From: Stomorhina lunata
Taxonomy: Eukaryota; Arthropoda; Insecta; Diptera; Rhiniidae
Assembly: GCA_933228675.1 (NCBI GenBank)
Contig: OW121740.1
Location: 35,576,292-35,640,291 of the forward strand
Length of the DNA stretch: 64,000 nt
Reading direction: 5' to 3'
The notes under the pieces were generated by a model, which worked only from the letters and a program-made list of their open reading frames with translations, was not told where the DNA came from and made no database searches. Each line of letters opens with the position of its first letter. Within the stretch, counting starts at the first letter, position 1. The position numbers and the translations under genes are program-made. Positions 1 through 13,345 of the stretch are shown piece by piece.

Positions 1-313
1 TATTGCAAACGAATTTAGTCCAATTATTTTACCAACAATACCACATTTAGTCCACATTTTGAATTAGCTGCAGCCTAGTAGATACATATATGAGATATGT
101 TTCTTAATTTACGCATCTTGATGGTGGCTATACAAGATTCGAGACAGCCGAATATAACACTCATACTTGTTTTTTATGTGCGATATCTAAAACTTGTATT
201 TCCTATAAAAATAGGAAATTTTTGAAAAATTCCATATAAAAATAAACAAATTTATGAAAAATTTTTTTAAAGTTTTCTATTTTTATAGAAATTTTTTTCA
301 AAAATTGGTCTAA
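1..313. other. AT-rich intergenic DNA
   Basis: No gene is visible. Around 200-300 there are several short blocks resembling 'TTTTTATAGAAATTTTTT', a degenerate relative of the 30-31-bp satellites found later in the window. Confidence 0.5.
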
Positions 314-1135
314 CCCAGTAAGAAAAAAGGTTTATTCTCAAATTGAGGATGATTTGAAAATAAATCTTTTTTCAAAGGTCAAACGTTTGATACTGATTTG
401 ATACTGATTTGAGAATAATAGCGTTCTCAATAAAAAGGGGACTTTATTCTCAAATTGAGAAATGCCTTTATTCTCAAATCATTATCAAACCTCATTCTCA
501 AAGGTTTTTCAAATGTGGATATCATCTACATGTGGAACATAAATAAAATGGCGTTGTATTTTTGAGTTTGTTTATTTTGTTTTTGAAAATGGTGCATCAT
601 ATTTGAATTCTTTTGCTTAAAATATAATTTTTTTATTGTTAGGTAAAAAATTTAAGAAACAAAGAAAATTTACTTATGCATATTATTTTTGAATTTTTTA
701 TCTTGAAAATTTTTAAGCAAGGTTTTATGGTCAAATATGGATCAATTTTAAAAAATCGAAAAGAAATAACGAATTTCTTTGTAATGCAATGTCATTCCAT
801 TAAAATATCTTAAACATTAATTTTATTTAACATAAATTATTTTTTTTTTAATGTTTGGAAAAAAAATGAAATAGGGTTTGATATCAAATTTGTATAACAC
901 CATTTTTAAAATTATTCTCAAATCATCTTAGGGTTTGATAATGATTTGAGAATAACCTTTATTCTCAATTTGAGAAACTATCATTTTTCAAACGTTTATT
1001 CTCAAATGAACCCTCATTTGAAAATGAATGTGAATCTCAAACATCTGTTCAGGTTTGAAAAAAGTTTGAAAAAAACGTTTGATATCAAATGTAAAAGTCA
1101 TCATATTTCAAACGTTTGACACTGTTCTTACTGGG
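314..1135. mobile_element. MITE-like element with 11-bp terminal inverted repeats
   Basis: The stretch begins with CCCAGTAAGAA (314-324) and ends with its exact reverse complement TTCTTACTGGG (1125-1135). The interior is rich in inverted and direct copies of TTATTCTCAAAT and TTTGATA-type words, so it can fold on itself. No transposase is encoded. Target-site duplication is not clear, so the superfamily is not assigned. Confidence 0.65.
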
Positions 1136-1383
1136 AAGCTATAAGGCGGGTCAGCCAAAACATAGTTTTTGACCGGTCTTACAACATGTTGCCGAACATT
1201 GTAATGATGAAGGATGATCTAATAGTCAGGTCATTTTTCGTTGATTACTCTTCAAAGAAATCTTCGGTACGGGTTATTTGGGATCGTATGACCCGATTTC
1301 AACGGCTTATAATAAAAACACTGATCCCATCAAATTCAGAATGTAATATTCATTTTTGGTGTGTGTGTGTGTGCCATTGATCA

Positions 1384-1600
1384 AAACAATAGATAGTCCG
1401 AAGGAGAAACGTCTTGAGAATACGGTACATTTCAATATTTCCAAGTATATCTTGGCCACTTTCTGAGCATTGTCAACTTGTAAAATCACTTTATCATGTC
1501 TCTCGTTGTATTGCATTAATTGCATTCGATAACGATCGCCTAAGATTGTTTCAGTGGTTTGAAACTAGTCTTGATCAAGTAATGCCTCCAGTTCTTCAGA
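1384..1600 (-). pseudogene. mariner transposase fragment (decayed)
   Basis: Read on the minus strand, this piece gives LGDRYRMQLMQLMQ, then YNERHDKVILQVDNA, then, after a one-base frame change, a block ending SPSDYLLF. These correspond to the GDRYR, HDKVILQHDNA and SPSDYHLF blocks of mariner DD34D transposases, including the second and third catalytic aspartates. The fragment has a stop just upstream and the frameshift, and lacks the N-terminal helix-turn-helix region and both terminal repeats. It is therefore a dead remnant. The subfamily cannot be set from this length. Confidence 0.8.
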
Positions 1601-1601
1601 C

Positions 1602-1790
1602 AAACATACATTTTATGAGCACGTGTGTGAGCTTTAGCTTTCTTTCATTGGATATGTATCTCCATTAGTTGTTTCCGAAGAAGAGTAAAAGCGGTATTCT
1701 CCCTTTTTTATGGGACTTTTCAAAACGACCATACGGCAAATCAATGTACGAAAGTTCTACTTCTTTATGTTATAGAGTCTTTGGATGTAC
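1602..1790. repeat. dispersed repeat, copy 1
   Basis: A segment containing 'ATTAGTTGTTTCCGAAGAAG' and 'GGGACTTTTCAAAACGACCA' recurs with moderate divergence at about 13260-13345 and 14313-14530. The function is unknown; it looks like a fragment of an interspersed element and lies beside the mariner remnant. Confidence 0.6.
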
Positions 1791-2392
1791 ATCTAATACA
1801 ATTCTAGTTTCTTCCATAATCGTAGCTTTTAGTGAAGTCCAATTTCAAATGTTTATAATGACCAAATTTCCGAAGAAAAAAAATAAGGACTCATAAACAA
1901 TATTGAAGAATAAATAAAGTAAAATTATCAAAAATTTTTATCTGAAGATCCAAATCTATTAATAGAGTATCACCCTCATTGAAACGACAGAAAGTATCAA
2001 CATTAAAGTTTTGAGCTTTAATCTTTCATTTTTTTTTTAAATAACAAATTGTCACGTGATATATCAAGAATTCGGCTATATTTTTAATTTTCTAAATATT
2101 TAGCTTTTTTAGTGTAATTAAAAAGTAATTACAAAATAATTTGAGTGCAATATAAAAAATCCCTGAGAAAATTTTTTTTCTAAAAAAAAGTATTAAATTA
2201 CAATTTCCGCATAAGTCAGCAAAATTTACGGTTACATAAAATAGCAATTAATTTGGAAATTTATATTCAGTACTAAATACCTCAGAACCTTTCAGGTTTC
2301 TTATGTCCGAATAATATGGGCATTTACACAACACATGCTTTCGATCCTCACACTTTGCACCAGAATCGCACTCAGCTGTCACATTCAATGTA
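1791..2392. other. AT-rich intergenic DNA
   Basis: No gene or structured repeat is recognised. Confidence 0.5.
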
Positions 2393-2941
2393 CAGTGGTC
2401 GGCATATTTATTTTGACATATTGTTTGTTTTTATTCTTTTTTATTTTTGGTCCATTGCAATTAAAAATAGGTTAAATTGCAACATATATTGTTATTTATT
2501 AGAACACAAAACACTTTTCACATTTTTAACGTTTTTGTAATATTTTTTTTTTTTAATTGAAACTAAAAAGTCGAAGATTCAGTATAAGGCATAAGTATTT
2601 TGACATTGCATATCAACAAATTGGGAACTTCAAGGTCAACAAAAATTAAGAATAATTATTTGGATTAATATAAAATGTATCCACCTTTAGCATTTTATAC
2701 TTTTTGGAGGCGATTTGGAACGGAATTCATCAAAGGTTGAAAAAACTTCATAGAAATCTATTTCCAAGCTTTTGTGAAAAATTACAAAAAAATTAAAAAT
2801 GTGAAAAGTGTTTGTGTTCTAATAAATTACAACATTTGTTGCAATTTTAACTGTTTTTACTTATTTTTTTAATAACATTGCACCAGAAGTAATAAAACAA
2901 GAAAAATAAATGCTATGTCAAAATAAATATGCCCACCACTG
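2393..2941. mobile_element. Tc1/mariner-type MITE with long inverted repeats and TA target duplication
   Basis: The left end starts CAGTGGTCGGCATATTTATT and the right end is the reverse complement, differing by one base near the tip. The element is flanked on both sides by TA (2391-2392 and 2942-2943), the usual Tc1/mariner target duplication. A second paired block (near 2499-2530 and 2784-2825, containing GTGAAAAGTG on one strand) extends the inverted repeats to roughly 150 bp. No transposase is present, so it would be non-autonomous. Confidence 0.85.
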
Positions 2942-2989
2942 TATGTTTATGTAAGGTTTCATTAGGGAGTATTAGGATATATAAACATT

Positions 2990-3300
2990 ATTTATCAGGC
3001 ATTGGACTACTTTATGGACTAGATTATGGTCTTCAAATAGGAATTGCTTGATTTTACTAAGCTATAGGCTATACTACATTATTAAGAGGACGGTTTATTG
3101 TAGACTAAGGACAAGATTGTGAACTATGGACTAAATGGTGAACTTTTGACTGTATAGTGGACTATTAACTAGACTATATACTATAACATGGACTATACTA
3201 TGGTCTAAGACAGGGATTAGAATATATGTTACAGTATAGACTGTAAGCTTGTCTATGAATAAAATTATGGACTATGCTATGCACTAGGTTGTATATTAAG
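2990..3300. repeat. degenerate GGACTA/CTATGG simple repeat
   Basis: Loose, imperfect repetition of words such as 'TATGGACTAGATTATGG'. Similar tracts occur near 9650-9740, 11640-11760 and 27530-27835. No coding signal. Confidence 0.55.
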
Positions 3301-3305
3301 CTATA

Positions 3306-5038
<1,733 letters not shown>

Positions 5039-5148
5039 TAAACATTATTTATCAGACAAACAGGTTTTATTTATGTTCACACTGAAGATTAAATATTTTC
5101 CCAAAAAATATTTGATCAAATATTTTCAAAACAAAATTGTGTATCTAG

Positions 5149-6335
5149 CAGTGTTGCCACCAACCAAATGTTAAATTACACATGGACCGTGCCAAAATTG
5201 CACATGAAATTAGGAATTACACATGATTTTTTTTAAGTTTGAATTTAATTTAATTATTTTTTTTTTTTGTTAATAATTAAAAAAAAATTATTTGTAGTTT
5301 TTTAAATTAATAATCATCTTTTTTTATTTCATAACGCTTGAAAAGAAAACAATTAATGTGTACTATTTCAAATCGATTTCAAAAAATGTAATACAATATT
5401 GAAAATTTCCACTTCTTGTTTAACAGTTTTTGTGTAGGTTCAAAAATTGGTCCACTATTAATAAATTTCTGTAAAGTAGGAAACAATCTATCTCCAAGGA
5501 ATTCTTTAAATCAAAAACTTTTATCTAATAATCTTCTGGCTCCAAAGCCCAAAAGTTTTAAAATCGAAAGGTGCATGTCAAGAGTTTGCAAATCGACATT
5601 GAAGAATGAAAATCTTTTTGTTAAACATATATGTCACCTTCTCCGAGAAAAGGGACCTAGTGTATGAAAATAAAGTTTTGATAAAAACTAAAAAATTAAA
5701 TTTTAATGTCCAAGTTCGTTTTGTATGTTTTTATGGCAAATAAATTTTTATCAGAAATCTAACTCATTTCATCTTATTCTAAACCCTTTTAGGTACCAGA
5801 ATCCACTGCTAACTCTAAACCCGTTTTTTGACACACTAGGTTCCTTTTCTCGGAAAAGATCACATATAATGATTAAAAAGTTTGGGCAATTTTGTGATCA
5901 ACAATATCCGCAATTGAATAAATATCGTCGCTTAAATTAAATATTGTTTCAATTTAATGAATATAAAATTCTCGAAAATCATGAAGTATAATATTTTCCC
6001 GAATTAGAGATTGTGGTCAAAGATTCATGAGCAGCAATACCAATATATCATATTATTTAATAAACATATATATTTTAATCTGAATGGTTGATTTCCCATA
6101 AGCACTGGGATTTTAAAACATACATTTTTATGTAGTTGGAATAAAAAATTTGCATTATATGCACTATTTCGATTTCGAATGGGACGCACATAAATTTATT
6201 TTTTAAAATGCAAGTTTTGAAAACTGTTAGTACTCAAAAATGACAAAAATTGAAATTACACATGAATTACACATGCAGCCAATTACAAATCGACTACACA
6301 TGAAAATAAAAATTACACCTGAAGTGGCAACACTG
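5149..6335. mobile_element. hAT-type element (non-autonomous or decayed)
   Basis: Termini are CAGTGTTGCCAC (5149-5160) and GTGGCAACACTG (6324-6335), a perfect 12-bp inverted repeat in the CAG...CTG style of hAT elements. An exact 8-bp target duplication, GTATCTAG, flanks it (5141-5148 and 6336-6343), the size expected for hAT. Subterminal regions carry repeated TTACACATG words on both sides, a common arrangement for transposase binding sites. Inside are short open frames (84 and 72 codons) that do not match any transposase I recognise, and an internal inverted repeat at 5643-5665 versus 5834-5856. Confidence 0.88.
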
Positions 6336-6343
6336 GTATCTAG

Positions 6344-7200
6344 CAATTTGTTTCTCATATTTGAGTTGTTGTTTCTCAAATTTGATGTTGTTGTTTCTGT
6401 TTGAATAGTAAACAGAGGTTCGAAAGGCTCAATTCCTAATTCCATATTTTAAAATCAAATTTATTTTAGTGTTTATATCATTCCCATAATACATTCACCT
6501 GAATCAAGTCATAAGCCTTGACTTTTAAGAATTAATTCTTAGGGAATTTAAAATCAGTTAGATTTAATTTAAATTATTTCAATTCTTAATCTTATACAAA
6601 AATAATTAAAAATTTTATAAACAAACCCTACAGTTCCAAAATATATAATACCTATAAATTAGCGGAATAAAATAAATCTCAACAAAACAAGTCCTTAACC
6701 ATAAAATAAGTTTCAGGATTGCATTAGGGATTAAATATCATTTAATACCCATGAAAAAAAGCCCCCATTTTAGAGGATAAAGAAATGACTCTTTCTTAAG
6801 TTATTGGGTTAAAAAAGGGTTTTTAAGCTGAGATGATTTCCATCTCGATTTTAACAAAACCGTGGACTTGGTTTGTCTAAAAAACATGTATGAAAAGTCA
6901 TATGATTAAAATGTGATTTATTCATTATCGACATATATACATATGTATATATGCATTTTCTAATTGTACTGAATTTTGTAATTTTATTCTAATTCCATCA
7001 TAATTGTGTATGTATCTTAGCTATGTAATATATCTTCCTGCTAAGGGACTGATGTTTTTTAGAGACTGCAGGGCATATACAAATAACATCTTTGTAGAAA
7101 AATTCAAAAATTTATTAAGTTGACTTAGGCGAAATTTAAAAAAATAAAGAAATGATAAAACTGAAAAATGTTTGTGTGTTTCTGTTCGGATGATAATCTT
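6344..7200. other. AT-rich intergenic DNA
   Basis: No gene is recognised. Short open frames here have no codon pattern or domain and are judged to be chance. Confidence 0.5.
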
Positions 7201-7440
7201 CGCTTTATGTTGATATTTGTTGGACACAATAATAATAATTCGTATTTATTCAGTCCCTCAGATTATACATAATGTGAGGTTTTCGCTCTGTCTAGAATTA
7301 GGGATAATCCTCCTGATGAGATGGTCTAACCAACCATCGAAACGCGTCGAGGAAAGGTTTCCCCACCAACATTTTTTGGTTTTATCAAAAAACTATTTAT
7401 TACAATAATAAATAATTGTAATAAATTGGGATTCTTAGTG
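7200..7440 (+). mobile_element. putative Penelope-like retroelement terminal fragment carrying a hammerhead ribozyme
   Basis: The segment is bounded by AATAATAAT-rich tracts and holds the hammerhead ribozyme described at 7301-7363. In insects, such small type I hammerheads with a very short stem III are known mainly from Penelope-like elements. No reverse transcriptase or GIY-YIG endonuclease was seen nearby, so this would be a solitary terminal piece. The boundaries are approximate and the family is an inference from the ribozyme alone. Confidence 0.5.
7301..7363 (+). ncRNA. type I hammerhead ribozyme
   Basis: All core elements of a hammerhead self-cleaving RNA are present in order. CTGATGA lies at 7313-7319. 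Stem II is GATGGT (7320-7325) paired with ACCATC (7333-7338) around a 7-nt loop. GAAA lies at 7339-7342. A minimal stem III follows (C7343 with G7346, 2-nt loop), then the GTC cleavage triplet (7346-7348, cut after C7348). Stem I is TCCTC (7308-7312) paired with GAGGA (7349-7353), continued beyond an internal loop by GGGA (7301-7304) with TCCC (7360-7363). The two-part stem I fits the loop-loop contacts of natural hammerheads. Activity is predicted from structure only; a one-pair stem III often needs a dimeric fold. Confidence 0.85.
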
Positions 7441-9839
7441 CAATACACTACAGTAAAACTTTTAAAAAAAATTCTTTGTTATTGGTCATAAGATCAGAAA
7501 AACTATTTAAAATAAAATATAGATACACATAAAACTAAAGATTTTTTGTACACATAATCTATAATCTCATCTAGATTCGAAAACATATAAAATTCATTAT
7601 TTCGCAGCAACACAACAAAACCAGAGATAATATACTCTTACATATTAGCACATTTTACATGTATATGTATGTATTTACAAAAACTAATGTCACAAAAAAC
7701 AAATTATTTTTATAAATTTTTTTAGAAAAAAATTTTAATTAAGCAGATTCCTTCACTGATTGAATTTCTGGTAAAGATTAGGTCATTATAAACGAAAGAC
7801 CATTAATATTACTATATTCCTGCACATCTAAATATCTTTTAAAAGTTATAGTTTAACAAATAAATGCAAAATATACACAAGTTTGCGGTGAAATAGCCAC
7901 ATTAGGGTAGTTCCGTTTTTTTGAACGAACATTAAAGAATACATGCATACTTTTATTAAATGTGTATGCTTTCTGATAAAACATAAGAATATTTTAATAG
8001 GTTATGATAAATTTTGTTCTATTTTATATCTAGGGTTTTTACAAAAAATGTATATCGCACTTGATCCAATAATACCCTATAAATTAAAACTTAAATTTTC
8101 GTTTTTTGGTTTGATATACTTTTATTCAATGAGTGGTATAGTTTAAAAAACTTTTCCCTCGAAAAAGTCAGAATTAAAGTTTTTGATTTAAAATCAAGTA
8201 TCTTTAGTTTATATCCACCCTAATGATTTGCACAAAATGAATTACCAAAAAATATTTTAATTCAATTTGGACTGGTTTTAATTAAGAATAAAAAATGTTA
8301 ATTCAAATTGGAGTAGAGGAATGAAGAAACATTTTATTCATTCAAGTTGATTTTAAATTCCCATGTAAATCAATTCACTAAGAATTAAAAATCAACATAT
8401 TTTTTTTAATTGTTTTATGGGAATTGTAAAATCATTTTTTAATTCCTAGGAATTAAGCTAATATTTAATTAAGCCTTTCGAAGCTCTGATAGTAAATAAT
8501 ACAAATGCTCAGCTGTTATTTGCCCCTTTTTGATGTTACAAAAATTTTGTAAGATTAAATAATTATTTGATCAAAATTTAATAAAATATTTGCTCTTGCG
8601 TGGTCACATTAGGAAAATTTTTATTTGCTGGCAAATGATTTTGTTTTGTTCAAATCAACATGTTTCTTGTTTGAGCCTCAAAAATATTTTGTGGTCAGAC
8701 TACGAGGATCAAATATTTGATAATTTCGATTAAGTGTTTAATCAATGTGACCGTAGCTTTAGGACTATAAAATTAAATTTATTATCTCCATTTGTATAAA
8801 TCTTAACAAAATTTAAGCAAATTAAAAAAAAAATAGCTAAACTTCCATAAAATTCTCAATAGAGGTTAAAATAGGCCTTTTCCATTGAAATTGTCTGAGA
8901 ATGCTTAATAAGCAAAAATTGCATTAGTTTTAGGTATTTTGAAATTTGTTTTTTAAAAAAAAGTACCCTTCGCCATATACATACATAGATACATATGTAC
9001 ATCACCGACTTTGACGTTTTAAAAAAAATTTAAATAAAATTAACAAAAATTGTATTATGACAGTGCATCACGTATAAAGTCGTACATACATCAACAGTAT
9101 ATCTGTCTGTCGATCCGTCCGTCCGTCCGACTGGTAGATATGGAAAATGAAATCGTGATTATAATGGATTAAAAAAAGTCACGTTTCGAAAAAAAAAATC
9201 GTTTGTGTGGCACAAAATGTTTAGTTTCACCTGTGTTGTGTGATGATGTTAAGGTAAAAATAAAACTTAAAATAAAAGCAAAAAGTTTCTAATTTAATTT
9301 ATTTTTCACACAAACTCACACTAAATTCACTCTATTATAAATCGATTAAAGTTTTCAAAGGAAAACTCTAATTAAAGTTGAGTTGGGGAAGGGAGTGAAT
9401 AGAGTAAAGAAATTTTTTTTTTTTGATAAAATGTTTGATAATTTTTATTAAAGTGAAGGTAAAGCTTTAGAATTATAAACATTTTGAAAAATTTAGGGAA
9501 AGTAAAAATAGAATAATAAAATATTTGCTCAGGAAAATTTTATTTTTTAGGCCTGATAACTCTAAAACTTGGCTGCCTTAAAAGATAAAAATGAATAATT
9601 TTCCTCCGACTTTAATTAAGTCCATAGTTCTATTTTGTTATCTGATCTAGTTGAGAAGCCTGTTAATAGTCCAGTATATAACCTAGTCCACAATCAAGTC
9701 CATAGTCTAGGCACAATCAAGTCTAGGTCTAATCTATAGTAATTTTAAAAGAATGTTCTGAAAGCATTTAGTATTTCAAGATGAAGAAAAATAATTGAAA
9801 TTATAATGAGAACTTTCAAAAAGAATTATTTATGGACTT
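7441..9839. other. AT-rich intergenic DNA
   Basis: No gene is recognised in about 2.4 kb. A short (TCCG)n run lies at about 9110-9130. GTGGTCACATTAG near 8600 and AATGTGACCG near 8745 look like weak inverted ends of a small decayed element. A degenerate CTAGTCCA tract is at 9650-9740. Confidence 0.5.
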
Positions 9840-11040
9840 TTCTAAAGATATCAAAAAAAAACTGAAGCTTGATCCTAGCACTGTTTTTATGCCATTAAAG
9901 ATTATAGGGAAGACCTGGGCAGTGAAAGGAAACCTGGATCAGGAGGCAAAAAGGTGCAAGAGTTAATGGTTGAGCAAAATAAGTTGAGCAAAATGAGGAA
10001 GTATTTCGAAGAGCGTCATCTGTTGGAAAAGCGGATAATAAATACTTTAATAATTTTAAGAATATAGTCAAAGCTTTAGCTGGGATTAAGTTATATAAAG
10101 TTTTAGATTACAGTTCTGTAAAAACAACATCTATTAAGACCTGAGCATTGAAAGCAAACCTGGATCAGAGAAAAAAAATGTGAAACAGTTGAGCAAGTCT
10201 TTAGAGCAGTCTTTGAGCAAGTCTTTAGAAGAGCGCCATCTATTAGAAAAGCAAATCTTGAGGTTAAATGTTCTTATACTTTTAAACATAAAACCAAAGC
10301 GTTAGCTGGGATGAAGTCAGGAAGTTTCAAATTGCAGTTCGGTAAAAAAAAAACAATATCTGGACCAAGATTTTTGTATTGCTGATGGACTTAACAAGGT
10401 TCAGGAATACTATCGGAAAAAACTGAAAAAAATTGCTAAGAAATTGCTTGTATGGCAATCACTTTGCAGTTGTGCAAAAGAACCTAATCATTTGTGGCGA
10501 CAGTAACGATAAACACAGAAATTTATATAACGGAGTGTCTACAAAAATGGTTTTACGTTTCTGAGACATCGAGGAGTGTTACATATTTCTGTCCCGATTT
10601 GGCATCATGACACACTGGATTAGGAGAAAAAAGGTCCAACAGTTATTGGTTGAGCAAAAAAAAGTCGAGCAAGTCTTTCAAAGAGCGCCATCTATTAGAA
10701 AAAGCACTCCTGCGGTTAATAAATGCTCTAATACTTTTAAGAATAGAGCCTTTGACTTTAGCTTAATGAAGTCATATCAAGTTTAGGAAGTTCTAGATTG
10801 CAGTTCGGTAAAAAACAATTTCTATATCAAGATTTTTGTATTGCTGATGGACTTGGCAATGTTCAGGAAGACTATCGGAAAAAAACGGGAAAAATTTACT
10901 TGTGATTTGCAGTTGTGCAAAAGAATCTAATCATTTGTGGGGTCTGTGACAATAAACACAGAAATTTATATAACGGAGTGTCTACAAAAATGGTTTAACC
11001 GTGTTTGAGACAACACGGAGTTACTTACACATTTCTTCTA
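9840..11040 (+). pseudogene. triplicated decayed Tc1-type transposase
   Basis: Three consecutive diverged units begin near 9890, 10135 and 10620. Each starts with a segment reading roughly KPGS/NLDQ..KVQ..LMVEQ, then a FEERHLLEKR-type block. Units 2 and 3 continue into a segment translating as WQSLCSCAKEPN, then in the next frame FVATVTINTEIYITECLQK and CPDLAS. The latter blocks resemble the region around the second catalytic aspartate of Tc1-family transposases (consensus around WPDLASCHY). Stops and frame changes are frequent, so no product is possible. Terminal inverted repeats were not identified. Confidence 0.7.
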
Positions 11041-11458
11041 TCGCATTTTTTGACCCATTGTGCATTCGATATTAAGCCCATATTTTTTTTTTAAATACTG
11101 ACATACAAACAACAGTTCAGGAAATAAAACTGTGGAAACCTTTTTTAAATATCTTGAACCGTTTAATAATGAGAAATTTCCAAAATCAAATATTTTTCGC
11201 TGATCGAAAAAAGATCCCAAAAAAGATAAAATTTTTTTACTTTTTACTAAGAAGTTTTTTATTAAAAGTTAATGTTTTGTTATCTATTCGTAGAGAATGA
11301 GGTTCTAGGATGATTTTAAGTCAAATTTTAAGTCAGTACAACATTCACATTGACCGAAATATGTAAATTTTTTAAGAAAATTTAGAAATTTAAAGTCAAA
11401 ATTCGAAAATGATTTTATAAAAACTACACTTTTTTGTTTTTTTGACCATAATTTTTTC

Positions 11459-12620
11459 CATAGACTATTACATCTAGTCCGTGTGTAGTTTACTTTTAAA
11501 CTCATTCATGCTAAAGAAGATATCGGAAATAATGAGCTGATAGATACAAGCAATTGAAAATAACTAAGGCCTCAGGAAGGATGGTTTAAAAGATATCAGG
11601 TCCAAACTAAATTTGGGTTCTTAACTCTTTATCCATATTTTACTTTATAGTTAAGCTTATAGTCTTGTTTATAGTAAAGTTCATAATCTGGTCCATAATC
11701 TAGTCTTCTAGATTATGATAATTGTGACCCAGACCAAAGTCCAGATCATAACCTTTTTCCTAGTCTATTACATATAGTCCGTCGTGTAGTTTTAATATAA
11801 ATTATGCTATAGAAAGTAAAGGAGATAATGAACAGATATTTACCAGTAATTGAAAATAATTGATGCCTCAGAAAGGACGGTTTTAGAGTTATCAAGTTCA
11901 AAAAAATTTAGAATCTTATCTTTTACTCCATATTTTAATTTATTGTCTTGTTTAAATTTAGTAAATTTCATAATCTGGTCCATAATCTAGTCTTCTCAAT
12001 TATAATCTCTATGGCCCTATACTTCACTACGCATCGAGGATAACAGAAGTATGGTTTTAGAGTTATCAGGCCCAACAATTTTTGGATTCTTATCTTTTAA
12101 GTTCAAGTTGTTTATCTAGGTTCTCAGTACACAAAATTATTGACAAAAATGTCATTATAAAAATACCCATTTCCCTAAAATTCCCCTTAATGGTAGGTAT
12201 AATCTAGACCAAAGTCCAGAACATAATTTTTTCCTTAGTCAAATAATACGTCTAGTCCGTGTGTAGTTTTAAAGTATTTCATGCTAAAGAAGGTTTCGGA
12301 AATAATGAGCTGATAGATACCAGTAATTGAAAATAAGCAAAGCTTCAGGAAGGATGGTTTAAGAGATATCAGGTCCAACAAATGTTGCTTTCTTAACTTA
12401 ATCCATATTTTGCCTTATAGTTAAGTATAAAGTCATGTTTATAGTGAAGTTCATAATCTGGTCCATAATCAAGTCTTCTAGATTATAATATCTATGATCT
12501 AGGACCAAAGTCAAGAGCATAATTCTTTCCGTAGTCTAATACCAAAAAAAATCTAGTTTTAAAGTAATTTATGGTATAGAAGGTACTGGAAATAAAAAAC
12601 TGATATATACCAGCAAAGAC
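11459..12620. repeat. ~300-bp tandem repeat, about 3.5 diverged copies
   Basis: Units start near 11459, 11761, 12236 and 12533 with a shared CTAGTCCGTGTGTAGTTT-like opening. They continue with ATAATGAGCTGATAGATACC, an AGGAAGGATGG block and a run of CATAATCTGGTCCATAATC words. Spacings are about 302, 475 (with extra sequence) and 297 bp. No coding potential. Confidence 0.7.
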
Positions 12621-12717
12621 TCTATAATATAAAGATATTGCACTCCATTCCTTTTTTTCTGTCAAAAGTGAAATTAATGTGGATGAAGAACGAGTACGAT
12701 GAATTTAATTGTGCTTA

Positions 12718-13180
12718 CCGTATTTTTTTAAGGTTATCTCTAGTTTTCGAGATATAGCGTTATAAAAAAAATGGAGTAGGTTGCGCTATATATATTCACG
12801 TAACTCGAAAACTGTTTATTTTCTTGAACTAAGTAAAAAATCCGAAATTTGGCAACAAAATTATCTTTCAGAAACACAAAATTTTTCTTTTTAATCCGAG
12901 TTATTTTGGAAATAAACTTTTTTGTTTGCAAAAAAAAAAATTGTTTTGAAAATTCAAAAAAATATTTTTTTCTGAAAACAAAAAAATTTATTTCCAAAAC
13001 GACTGCTCGGATTAAAAAATAATTGGTGTTTCTGGAAGACAATTTTGTTGCCAAATTTCGATTTTTTACTTAGTTCAAAAAAAAATTAGCAGTTTTCGAG
13101 TTACGCAAATATATATTGCGCAACCTCCTCCATTTTTCATAACGCTACATCTCGAAAACTAGAGCTAACCCTAAAAATGG
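12718..13180. mobile_element. foldback MITE, copy 1
   Basis: The left half (GGTTATCTCTAGTTTTCGAG, GGTTGCGC, CTTGAACTAAGTAAAAAAT, GGCAACAAAATT) recurs as the reverse complement in the right half, giving two arms of about 220 bp around an A/T-rich centre. The element would extrude as one long hairpin. It interrupts a dispersed repeat. A second copy lies at 15076-15460. Confidence 0.82.
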
Positions 13181-13259
13181 TTAAACCATTAAATTTAGCT
13201 TACTCGATATATCATTACCCACTAGGCTCCCTTTCGTCGGTAAAACAAGTTTTCAAAAT

Positions 13260-13345
13260 CGAGCACAGTGTTATTTTTATGGGACTTTTCAAAACGACCA
13301 TACGGCAAATGAATTTATGGAAGTGCAACATCTTTATATTAAGTA
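13260..13345. repeat. dispersed repeat, copy 2 (fragment)
   Basis: Contains GGGACTTTTCAAAACGACCA followed by TACGGCAAATGAA, matching 1602-1790. Just upstream, 13213-13250 holds a CCACTAGGCTCCCTTTCGTC block that recurs, reversed, at 15045-15072. Confidence 0.6.

Noticed and set aside
5416..5667. 84-codon open frame within the hAT element as a transposase
   Set aside because: No hAT dimerisation or zinc-finger motif could be recognised; left as unexplained interior sequence.
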